This document shows, in pieces, positions 16,440 through 23,992 of a stretch of 64,000 nucleotides of DNA; position 1 is the first letter of the stretch; each line of letters starts with the position of its first letter. The notes below the pieces were generated by a model. That model saw nothing but the letters and a program-made list of their open reading frames with translations. It was not told the DNA's origin and made no database searches. The translations under genes and the position numbers were made by a program. The DNA comes from Poriferisodalis sp965208925 (GTDB taxonomy: Bacteria > Actinomycetota > Acidimicrobiia > Acidimicrobiales > Poriferisodalaceae). The stretch is taken from the NCBI RefSeq assembly GCF_965208925.1, contig NZ_OZ242364.1, positions 3,038,001 to 3,102,000 of the forward strand. The letters run 5' to 3'.

Positions 16440-17558
16440 ATGCTCCAGATGCAGTCCACGGTCTCTGCAGACGGTCAGGTCTCGCTCTGCCTGGCGGAGG
16501 TCGACACGCCGACCTTGTCCGACCGCGATGTGCTGATTCGAGTCGAGGCCACGCCGATCAACCCCTCCGACCTCGGTCTGCTGTTTGGGGGTGCAGATGT
16601 CGCCACCATCGAAGCGAGAACGGTTGATGGGCAGCCCGGAATCACCGCCACCGTTCCGCCAGCGGCGCTGGCCGGACTCGCCGGCCGCATAGGCCAGTCG
16701 CTGCCGTGCGGCAACGAAGGGGCCGGCACTGTCGTAAGCGCCGGTTCGGACCCCGGCGCACAAGCACTGCTCGGCAAGACGGTGGCGGTACTCGGCGGTG
16801 CCATGTACAGCGAGTACCGGGTGATGCCGGCCCAGCACTGCTTGGTGCTGCACGACGGGACGACGGCGACTGAAGCCGCGTCGTGTTTCGTCAACCCGCT
16901 GACGGCGTTGGCGATGGTGGACACCATGCGGTCCGAGGGCCACTCCGGCATCGTGCATACCGCTGCGGCATCCAATCTGGGGCAGATGTTGGTCAAGATC
17001 TGTCAGGCCGATGGGGTGGATCTGGTCAACATCGTGCGCCGACCCGAACAGGTCGAGCTCCTCAGGTCTCTCGGCGCGGGACACGTTTGCGATTCCAGCC
17101 AAGAGAGCTTCCACGACGACCTCGTTGCGGCACTGGTTGCTACGAAGGCAACGGTGGCCTTTGACGCCACTGGAGGCGGCCGGCTCGCTAATCGGATCCT
17201 CAACGCCATGGAGGCCGCAGCCAGTGCCGACGCCACGGCTGCCTACAGTCGCTACGGCTCAACAACACACAAACAGGTGTACATCTACGGCGGGCTGGAG
17301 CGCTCTGTGACGGAGCTGACTCGCACGTACGGCATGGCCTGGGGAATCAGCGGCTTTCTGCTTCCCAATTTCCTGGCCAAGGTCGGCCCAGCACGAGGCC
17401 AAGAGCTGCGTCAGCGTGTTGCGGACGAGCTCTCCACCACCTTCACCAGCAGCTACACCAAGCAGGTCAGCCTGGCCGCCGCGCTCGATCCAGCCGAGAT
17501 TGCTGTGTACGCCCGTCAAGCGACCGGCGAGAAATACTTGATCGCTCCCCACACCTAG
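16440..17558 (+). CDS. Quinone-oxidoreductase-like MDR protein
   Basis: 372 residues. Opening residues LIRVEATPINPSDLGLLFGG are typical of the zinc-free MDR branch (quinone oxidoreductase, enoyl reductase). A cofactor domain follows (HTAAASNLGQMLVKICQADGVDLV), with a displaced glycine motif. No zinc-ligand Cys cluster is visible, so NADPH-dependent reduction of a double bond or quinone is more likely than alcohol oxidation. The start at 16440 has no clear ribosome-binding site; ATG 16449 is an alternative. It begins 20 bases after the thioesterase stop and precedes a small membrane-protein gene. Confidence 0.82.
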   Translation: MLQMQSTVSADGQVSLCLAEVDTPTLSDRDVLIRVEATPINPSDLGLLFGGADVATIEARTVDGQPGITATVPPAALAGLAGRIGQSLPCGNEGAGTVVSAGSDPGAQALLGKTVAVLGGAMYSEYRVMPAQHCLVLHDGTTATEAASCFVNPLTALAMVDTMRSEGHSGIVHTAAASNLGQMLVKICQADGVDLVNIVRRPEQVELLRSLGAGHVCDSSQESFHDDLVAALVATKATVAFDATGGGRLANRILNAMEAAASADATAAYSRYGSTTHKQVYIYGGLERSVTELTRTYGMAWGISGFLLPNFLAKVGPARGQELRQRVADELSTTFTSSYTKQVSLAAALDPAEIAVYARQATGEKYLIAPHT

Positions 17559-17580
17559 GACGGAAGGAGAAACGGAGCCA

Positions 17581-18000
17581 ATGCCCGCACAGAGCCGACT
17601 CACGTACATCCAGCACATGGTCCTGATGATGGTGATCGCCGTCGTCGGCTGGGCCGTGTTCCTGGGCCTGTTCCTGCTGATCTTCACCGACAGCTACGAG
17701 CCGTCGGTTTCCCGCACGGTGTGGTGGGTCTGGCTGATCGTCGGCACGATCGTCACGTTGATCACGATGTTCGTGTGCTTCCGGGTGCTGCAGACGCCAC
17801 GCCAGTGGCGCAGCTCGGCTGCGATCGCGCTGCTCGCGCCGGCGATGTGCCTGGACGCACTGACGACCACCTACTTCAACGACTGGTTCGACCAGGGCAT
17901 CCACGACGACACCGCCTACTCGGCGCTCATACTCGGCGCCGCAGGCATCTGCCTGCTGGTCGCCATGATCGTCAACAAGCCCACCGCCGACAAGTCCTAG
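17581..18000 (+). CDS. Small membrane protein, four predicted spans
   Basis: 139 residues. Hydrophobic segments lie at about 12-36 (VLMMVIAVVGWAVFLGLFLL), 46-68 (VWWVWLIVGTIVTLITMFVCF), 78-95 and 112-132. I recognise no family motif. The ATG follows GGAAGGAG with good spacing. Immediate linkage to the upstream dehydrogenase suggests the same transcript. It is convergent with the selenoprotein-like gene 30 bases on. Function unknown. Confidence 0.75.
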   Translation: MPAQSRLTYIQHMVLMMVIAVVGWAVFLGLFLLIFTDSYEPSVSRTVWWVWLIVGTIVTLITMFVCFRVLQTPRQWRSSAAIALLAPAMCLDALTTTYFNDWFDQGIHDDTAYSALILGAAGICLLVAMIVNKPTADKS

Positions 18001-18006
18001 TCCGCT

Positions 18007-18042
18007 GCTGAGCGCTGCGGCCGGCTCAGCTAGCGGCTGAGC
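18007..18042. terminator. Hairpins between convergent genes
   Basis: GCTGAGC (18007-18013) can pair with GCTCAGC (18024-18030), which can alternatively pair with GCTGAGC (18036-18042). They sit between the stop of the membrane-protein gene and the end of the redoxin gene. No T-tract is present, so intrinsic termination is only a guess. Confidence 0.35.
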
Positions 18043-19184
18043 AGGCTCTTGACCCGGCGGACTGCCGGCGTCCAGAACCACTCGGGCTCGGTGAAGCGGC
18101 GGTAGTCCTCGCCGGGCAGCTCCATCGGGTCGTAGTAGCTCTTGTCGGTGTGCTTGCGGAGGTTGTTCGACTTCTTCAGCACCTGCAGGTAGGCGTAGAC
18201 CGTCCCTTTGTGGGTCCATCCCTGCCGGTGGTAGTTCCAGTTGTCGGGGGCCAGTTCCTGTGCTGCGGCAAAATGCTTCAGCGCCCGCTCGCTGTCGCCG
18301 GCCGCCTCGAAGTAGAGCGCCAGCTTGAACGTGGCTTCGGCCAGCAGCGCATCGTCGTCGATGGGCTTGAGCCGGGAGGCAAGGTCCACGCTTGACCAGA
18401 CGTGCTCGCTGTCAGCTCCGCGCTCGATCCAGTCTCGGGTGGCTTGGGCGAACGCGTTGTCGCCCAGCCGAACCTTGCCGAGGCCGAACTTGATGGTTGT
18501 CTCGGCCGGATACACGCCCTCGTTGCTGCGAACGATGTGGCCCTCCTCGTCGATCCACGCAGCGGAGGGCACGTTCACCCAGCCGAACAGCGAGCTGATC
18601 CGGTGGGTCGGATCGACGACGCAGCGGTAGGTGGGCGATGCCCGGTCGAACCACTTGCCCACGGCGTCCTCGCCGCCCGAATCCTGCGCCACGCTGATGA
18701 GCTCGAACCGGTCCGGGCCGATCGACTCGTACAGCTCCTGCCAGACCGGCAGGCTGACTCGGCAGCCTCACCACGATGACCAGGTGAACAGCACCACCTT
18801 GCGGCCTCGAAGGTCTGACAGCCGCAGGGTGTCGCCGTTGCGCTCGACCATCTCGAAATCGGGGGCGATCCCGGACTCCAGCCCGACGCGCCGCACCTCG
18901 GGCACAGATCCCACACTCCACACGTCGCCGTCGCGCACGTACCGCTGACCGATCATGTCGGCGAAGGCCGAGTAGTGAAGCCACACCCAGTCGTCGGCGT
19001 CTGCGATCCACGCTTCCCGCTTGGCCTCCGGCAGCGGCACGCAGAACTCGCCGAGGCACGCACCTTCGGGCTTCAGCTGCCAGCCAGTGGCCTGCTGCAG
19101 CTCGTCAAGCCGTACCCACAGCCCGTTCGGCCCATCAGTGCGCTGCGCGACTGCTGTCGTCTGGTCGTTGGCAAGGATGATCAC
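18030..19184 (-). CDS. Candidate selenoprotein: thioredoxin-fold redox protein with in-frame TGA at the active site
   Basis: One reading frame of 385 codons interrupted only by a TGA at 18768-18770. Upstream it reads APDFEMVERNGDTLRLSDLR then VVLFTWSSW; directly after the TGA it reads GCRVSLPVWQELYESIG. This is the AhpC/TlpA redoxin pattern W-x-x-W-C...C-R-x-x-x-P with the TGA in place of the first active-site Cys, giving U-G-C-R (Sec139, Cys141). No frame change or residue loss occurs. A hairpin with a GGUCU loop follows (18732-18756). The redoxin domain spans about 105-260; N-terminal residues 1-100 include Cys43 and Cys48; residues about 290-345 look TPR-like. The GTG at 19184 is the most upstream start after an in-frame stop, without a clear ribosome site. 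It follows the monooxygenase gene by 29 bases. The alternative, a nonsense mutation or base error, is less likely given the position and hairpin. Confidence 0.8.
18732..18756 (-). promoter_or_regulatory. Candidate bacterial SECIS element
   Basis: Read on the mRNA strand, CCTGCC, loop GGTCT, GGCAGG form a perfect 6-bp stem. CAG outside pairs with CTG across a 2-base bulge, making 9 bp in all. The stem begins 11 bases after the TGA and the loop begins 20 bases after it. The loop string GGUCU equals the one in the SelB-binding hairpin of E. coli fdhF, recalled from general knowledge. Bacterial SECIS elements lie just downstream of UGA within the coding sequence, as here. Confidence 0.7.
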
Positions 19185-19213
19185 GTTTGCACCGCGAGTT
19201 CAGGCTCTGGACC

Positions 19214-20386
19214 TCAAGGGAGCGCTCCGCCTTCAGTCATGCCGAGCATTATCTGACCGTACTGTTCATAGACGACTGCCGACACCATCAAGTGCGACTG
19301 CACGGTGTAGATGTCCCGCAGGATGCGCTGCATCCCGCTGTCGTTCATCACCGCGCTTCCACCGGTGAAGCGAAACAGTTCGCTCACCAGCTCGAGAGCT
19401 TCGTCTGTGCACCAGACCGCCGCTGCCTGTGCTTCGGTGACGAGCACCGGATCAGGCAGACCCTCGGCTGCTGAGTCGAACAGGCGCTCCATCGCATCGG
19501 CCATCGCCAAAGCGCAGGCGTTCATGCGGATTGTGCCTCGGCCGATGGTTCGTTGGAAGACCTGCCGGTCAGCAAGGCTGATGCCGCCGAGGTAGCCCCG
19601 CTTCTTGGAGATGGCGCTGTCAGTCGCCGTTCGCAGCGCCAATCGCCCGAGGGCATAGGCAAAGCTGCCGTGCTCGTTGACGACAAAGGCGGGAAGCCCA
19701 AGGCGCATGAGCGCGCCTCCCTTCGGCGGCTCGCCCGAGAACACGTCGACTGCGAAGCCTTCGGGAACGAAGACGTCGTCGAGTTCGTAATCGCAGCTTC
19801 CCGTGCCGCGCATGCCGAGGGTGTGCCAGTTGTCGTGCACGATGACATCGCCCGCGTGCACCAATGCCCTGATGACCGGCGGCCCGTCGCCTTCGCAGAA
19901 GACTGGCACCAGCACCCAATCGGCGTGCTCGACACCGCTGCCCCAGGCCCAGCGGCCCGACACCTGGTAGCCGCCATCGACCCGACGGGCGGTGCCGCCT
20001 GGCCGCAGCGAGGCCGCCATGAACGGGAAGCCGTCAGCCAGCACCGTCTCGGCCGTCTCACCGGGCAGTGTCGACAGCGTGGCGCCGGTCGCTGAAGCCG
20101 TGATGAACATGCACCACGCGGCCGCCGGGTCGATCATCGTCACCGCCTCGATCACATCCATCTGGGTGACCGGGTGCGCTTCGGCGCCGCCGAAAATCCG
20201 CGGCGACTTCAGCCTGAACAGCCCTGAGGATCGCAGTGCCTCAACCGAGGTCGGCGACAGGCGTCGTGACCGTTCGGATTCGTCGCGGCCAGCCGCCAAC
20301 GCGTCGGCTGCCGAATCGACTGCCGCAAGCAAGTGCTCCCGGTTGGATTCCCGATCCTCGGGAAACTGGTTCTCGTAGGAACTCAC
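19214..20386 (-). CDS. Acyl-CoA-dehydrogenase-fold flavin monooxygenase-like protein (HsaA/DszC type)
   Basis: 390 residues of the acyl-CoA dehydrogenase fold: FRLKSPRIFGGAEAHPVTQMDVIEAV, then a flavin region around GWRAWGSG-like YQVSGRWAWGSGVEHADW, LGMRGTGSCDYELDDVFVPE and a helical C-terminal domain. This pattern fits flavin-dependent hydroxylases such as HsaA and the HpaB/HpaH oxygenase relatives better than true acyl-CoA dehydrogenases. Such enzymes hydroxylate phenols using FMNH2 from a separate reductase; none is in view. The GTG at 20386 lies 7 bases after the stop of the extradiol-like gene. The hydroxylase/dioxygenase pairing is like the steroid-ring hsaA-hsaC logic; substrate unknown. 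Confidence 0.8.
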   Translation of the reverse strand: MSSYENQFPEDRESNREHLLAAVDSAADALAAGRDESERSRRLSPTSVEALRSSGLFRLKSPRIFGGAEAHPVTQMDVIEAVTMIDPAAAWCMFITASATGATLSTLPGETAETVLADGFPFMAASLRPGGTARRVDGGYQVSGRWAWGSGVEHADWVLVPVFCEGDGPPVIRALVHAGDVIVHDNWHTLGMRGTGSCDYELDDVFVPEGFAVDVFSGEPPKGGALMRLGLPAFVVNEHGSFAYALGRLALRTATDSAISKKRGYLGGISLADRQVFQRTIGRGTIRMNACALAMADAMERLFDSAAEGLPDPVLVTEAQAAAVWCTDEALELVSELFRFTGGSAVMNDSGMQRILRDIYTVQSHLMVSAVVYEQYGQIMLGMTEGGALP

Positions 20387-20393
20387 CGCCTGC

Positions 20394-21623
20394 TCAGATC
20401 GCGTCGACGATGTGCTGCACCTCGCTGAGATCCCTCGACAGCAGTGACGCACGTACCTCGTCAGGCTGGTTCGCGAACTTCGGGTCGCACTGAGGACCGT
20501 TGAGATGGTCAATACCGGATTCCTCGACGGTCGGGCCCCATTGGCTGCCACCGTTGAAGCCCATCTGCCCAGGGTCGGTCATGTCGATCGTGTTCGGTCC
20601 ATAGCTGGCGTCCACCCGGTCGCCGTCGCACATGTGCTCGTGAACGTGTCCGTACGGGTCATGCCAGTAGTCGTAGATCTGCGAGCCGTACACATGGCGC
20701 CCGACGCCCCATGCCAGGGCGTACGGAGCACCCTCGGCCTCCCGCTCCCGGAAATGCATGTGGCCTCGGAAGACGTCGTCCATGCTGAACACTTCGAACG
20801 CCGCATGGCTGAACTGCGCTTCGGGAGTTCCGTCCATGAGCGGCAGCACCAAGATGCTGTGGTGATCCGTCTCCGCGGCGCCCCGGTCCATTCGCATGAA
20901 CTGGAACATCACATCGGAACCCGTCGCCTTGATGAGCTCGACGAGCGGCGGCGGGAAGTGCTCTTCTGCCCCAGGCGGGATGATCATCCGGGCTGAGTCG
21001 CTGACCAGCATGCCGAAAGTGTCCGCCAGGAACGTCATGAATGCCTGGTGCGCGCCGGGAGGCACAGCTGCGACCACGTGTCCGAGCCGGTACACCTCGG
21101 ACGGACCCGGGTCCTTCTTGATCGGATAGCGGTTCCCGACCACGTCCTGCTCGACGCCGATCCGATCATCGACGCCAGCGTGGTTGTAGGTGTGCCGGCC
21201 GCGTCGCGGTGCGAGCGGTTCAGCCTGCTGGCCGTGCACGGCCTCGAGCACGAACCCGCTGATGGGCTCGACGAAGTGGACTCGCTTGCCGCCGCCAAGC
21301 CGGCCTTCGGCACCAGCGATGTCGTGTACCGGCGAGCATCCGGGCACCGAGGCTGCGAGTGCAGCCAGATCGGCCTCGGAGTCGACCTCGAATGCGAAGC
21401 CGATGAACTTGGCCGGACCCCGGTGCACGACATGGAGGAACGGCATCGGTTCCAAGCCGCGCGAGAGCAGCACGTCGTCATCGCGGTGCGCGACCACGAG
21501 GCCGAAATCGGAGACGAATGTCTCCATGGCGTCGAGGTCGGGCGCCGAGAAGCGGATGTACGCGACATCCTTCGCCTTCACGATCGGCGCCGCCGTTTCG
21601 GGCAGTGTCGCAGCATCAGTCAT
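20394..21623 (-). CDS. VOC-family extradiol dioxygenase-like protein
   Basis: 409 residues with two vicinal-oxygen-chelate halves: the first near DVAYIRFSAPDLDAMETF, the second from VYRLGHVVAAVPPG. Candidate iron ligands are His in RLGHVV, His in FSHAAFEVF and Glu in GHVHEHM, the His-His-Glu order of extradiol ring-cleaving dioxygenases. It is longer than typical HsaC/BphC (about 300). The ATG at 21623 has an AGGGAGG ribosome site upstream. Its stop lies just before the flavin monooxygenase GTG, so a catechol made by that enzyme could be cleaved by this one. This step order is inferred from the pairing. Confidence 0.8.
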   Translation of the reverse strand: MTDAATLPETAAPIVKAKDVAYIRFSAPDLDAMETFVSDFGLVVAHRDDDVLLSRGLEPMPFLHVVHRGPAKFIGFAFEVDSEADLAALAASVPGCSPVHDIAGAEGRLGGGKRVHFVEPISGFVLEAVHGQQAEPLAPRRGRHTYNHAGVDDRIGVEQDVVGNRYPIKKDPGPSEVYRLGHVVAAVPPGAHQAFMTFLADTFGMLVSDSARMIIPPGAEEHFPPPLVELIKATGSDVMFQFMRMDRGAAETDHHSILVLPLMDGTPEAQFSHAAFEVFSMDDVFRGHMHFREREAEGAPYALAWGVGRHVYGSQIYDYWHDPYGHVHEHMCDGDRVDASYGPNTIDMTDPGQMGFNGGSQWGPTVEESGIDHLNGPQCDPKFANQPDEVRASLLSRDLSEVQHIVDAI

Positions 21624-21795
21624 GTCGCCTCCCTGTGGTTCCCGCTCGTGTTCGCTGTCGCTCACGAGCCACTCGGGCCACGGCTTCGCCTGCCGGCTGA
21701 GCCTCCCCGGAGTCGCAAGTACCGTAACCCAGCGGCGCAATCGGGTTCCTAGCGATGCCGTACAGGGCGCGGACGCCCAATGGGAGGTGGTCTCA

Positions 21796-22575
21796 GTGGA
21801 TCTCGGACTGGCCAGTCGGTCGGCGATCCTGATGGCATCGAGCCGCGGGCTGGGACGTGCGTGTGCGCACAGCGTGGCGCGCGAGGGCGTCAATGTCGTC
21901 ATCAACGGACGGACTGCGGCGGACGTGGAGCGGACCGCCGGCGAGATCGCCGCTGCCTACGGTGTGAACGCCCTCGCCGTGGTGGGCGATGCGACCGAAC
22001 CCGACACGCACGACCGACTGCTCGAGGCGTGCGGGGAACCCGACATTGTGCTGCTCAACGGCGGCGGCCCGCCGGTGACTGCGCTCGCAGACATCGAGCC
22101 CGAGCAGTGGCAGGACGCTGCACAACGGCTGATGATCTCGCCGCTGACGTTCGTGCAGCGGGTCGTTCCGGGGATGCGGGAGCGACGGTTCGGCCGCATC
22201 GTGGCCATCACCTCGGCGATGGTGAAGGCGCCGAACCCGGCGCTGGGGCTCTCCGCGGGCCCGCGGCTCGGCATGACGGCAGTGCTCAAAGCGCTGTCCA
22301 CCGAGATCGTGATGGACAACGTCACGATCAACCAGCTGCTGCCCGAGCGCATCGATACCGAACGTCAGCAGTACATGGCACGCCTCATCATGGAGCAGCG
22401 CGGCGTTACCTGGGACGAAGCCCGAGCAGCCCAAGCGGCGATGATCAAGGCCCAGCGGCTCGGCCGTCCCGAGGAGTTCGGCGACGCGTTCGCGTTCCTG
22501 TGCTCGGCTCAGGCGGGCTACATCAGCGGCCAGAATCTGCAGCTCGACGGCGGCAGCTACGCGGGCGTTTTCTAG
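21796..22575 (+). CDS. Atypical short-chain dehydrogenase/reductase
   Basis: 259 residues. The cofactor motif is SSRGLGRA rather than TGxxxGIG, the central motif is LNGGGPP rather than NNAG, and the usual Y-x-x-x-K is replaced by GLSAGPRLGM around residues 151-160. This combination marks an SDR branch annotated as 3-oxoacyl-ACP reductase-like, whose catalysis is not settled. Secondary structure and the ending GQNLQLDGGSY remain typical. The GTG at 21796 follows GGGAGG by about 8 bases. It is divergent from the extradiol gene across a 172-base gap that shows no strong signal, and may serve either neighbouring pathway. Confidence 0.82.
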   Translation: MDLGLASRSAILMASSRGLGRACAHSVAREGVNVVINGRTAADVERTAGEIAAAYGVNALAVVGDATEPDTHDRLLEACGEPDIVLLNGGGPPVTALADIEPEQWQDAAQRLMISPLTFVQRVVPGMRERRFGRIVAITSAMVKAPNPALGLSAGPRLGMTAVLKALSTEIVMDNVTINQLLPERIDTERQQYMARLIMEQRGVTWDEARAAQAAMIKAQRLGRPEEFGDAFAFLCSAQAGYISGQNLQLDGGSYAGVF

Positions 22576-22598
22576 ACCGCGCGCTCGCCGACGCGGGG

Positions 22599-23987
22599 TC
22601 AGTTGCCTGCAGGCGGGGCGACCGAGGTGTCGGGCACCCAATTGCCGTGGAAGCCGTAGGGCACGCGCTGAGGCAACGGCACCCGGGCCACGGGTGGGCG
22701 GCTGAGATCGCTGGCATCGAGGATGACCAGCTCGCTGCCGTGCTTCGTCTCGTCATACACGAATGACATCAGCCAGCCGTCGTCCTCGGCGGACCCTTCG
22801 GGATCGGCGATGAATATCCCCTCGCCGGTGCCCCGGCCCGGCCCGTGGTCGTGATAGGAGATCCCCCCGGAGCGATAGTCGATCTTGCAAGTGGCGCCCG
22901 GAATGAGGCCATCGCCGACGCTCACCGTGTAGCCGTAGCGGTAGTCGCGGCCGACACGGTCGGCGCTGACGTGCGGGAACTCGTGGAACCGGTCGTCCAC
23001 CCGCTCCTCGCTGACCCGGCGTGTGGCGGGATCGATGGTCCAGCGGTCCAGCGTCGGCTGGGAATCGCCGGCCGGCCCCAGCTTGTCGCGCTCGAACATC
23101 TTGTCGTAGCGGCACAGGTCGAGCACCACACGCCCGTCGCCGTCCTCGTAGGCGTTCAGCGAGTGGAACACGTAGCAGAGCCCGACATCGCACCACACGA
23201 TCTCGTCCGCCGTTCCCTCACGGGGCAGGAGCCCGACCCGGGCGCCGTAGTCGGGATCCCAGCGGAACGGGAACGACGACTCCCCGCTGAGCGCTATCTC
23301 CAGGTCGACGGTGACGGGCAGGTCGTAGATGACTGCGTAGTTCTCCGTCAGCGCCATGTCGTGGATCATCGTCATGCCGGGCAGCGGAACCTTCACCGTC
23401 TTGGCCACGCGGCCATCGGTATCCACCACGACGTACTCGACGTGGTCGAACAGGTCCTGCCACGCGTAACAGATTGCGTGCATCTGACCGCTGGCCGGGT
23501 CGAACTTCGGATGCGCAGTAAAGCCGTTCGGCAGCGTCCCGGAGAAGTCGTTGCGGCACACGGTCGAGAGCTCGTAGCCGAGCTCGGTCGGCAGCACGCC
23601 GCCCTCCACGAGCGCCCACGTGGTGCCCGCAAACCCGATGACGCTGGTGTTCGGCGAGAAGTCGAGCTGTCGGGTGGGGCCGGGGACCGCGGGCTCGCCG
23701 AGCAGCTCGGTGACGTCGTCGCCGCGGACCCACCGGTTGCGGTACCACTCGGCCCGACCGCCTCGCAGCCGCACACCGTGCACCATGCCGGTGCCCATGA
23801 ACCAATGACTGCTGGCGGGATCCGGGGGCACGATCGGATTGCCGCCGTTGCGCAGGTACCGGCCGTCGAGCGATTCGGGGATCTGCCCGATGACCTCGAG
23901 GTCGAATGCCGTGACCTCGCTGGTGACCCGTGCAAAATTGCCTTCGAGGTACGGGTTGGCGGATGCTGCTTCAGCAGTCTCAGTCAT
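22599..23987 (-). CDS. Carotenoid cleavage oxygenase family protein
   Basis: 462 residues. The opening LDGRYLRNGGNPIVPP and the closing PYGFHGNWVPD are typical of the iron(II) carotenoid/stilbene oxygenase family. Four His ligands can be proposed: in TAHPKFD, IHDMALTENY, FHSLNAYEDG and FHGNW. Such enzymes cleave conjugated double bonds of carotenoids, stilbenes or lignin-derived styrenes with O2. The ATG at 23987 is 5 bases after the dimethylformamidase-like stop, last in a tightly packed operon. In this context an aromatic olefin is as plausible a substrate as a carotenoid. Confidence 0.88.
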   Translation of the reverse strand: MTETAEAASANPYLEGNFARVTSEVTAFDLEVIGQIPESLDGRYLRNGGNPIVPPDPASSHWFMGTGMVHGVRLRGGRAEWYRNRWVRGDDVTELLGEPAVPGPTRQLDFSPNTSVIGFAGTTWALVEGGVLPTELGYELSTVCRNDFSGTLPNGFTAHPKFDPASGQMHAICYAWQDLFDHVEYVVVDTDGRVAKTVKVPLPGMTMIHDMALTENYAVIYDLPVTVDLEIALSGESSFPFRWDPDYGARVGLLPREGTADEIVWCDVGLCYVFHSLNAYEDGDGRVVLDLCRYDKMFERDKLGPAGDSQPTLDRWTIDPATRRVSEERVDDRFHEFPHVSADRVGRDYRYGYTVSVGDGLIPGATCKIDYRSGGISYHDHGPGRGTGEGIFIADPEGSAEDDGWLMSFVYDETKHGSELVILDASDLSRPPVARVPLPQRVPYGFHGNWVPDTSVAPPAGN

Positions 23988-23992
23988 GGGGC

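Noticed and set aside
18768..18770. Reading the TGA as a simple nonsense mutation that makes two pseudogene pieces
   Set aside because: Not excluded, but less likely: the TGA lies at the active-site Cys, the frame continues without other damage and a SECIS-like hairpin follows.
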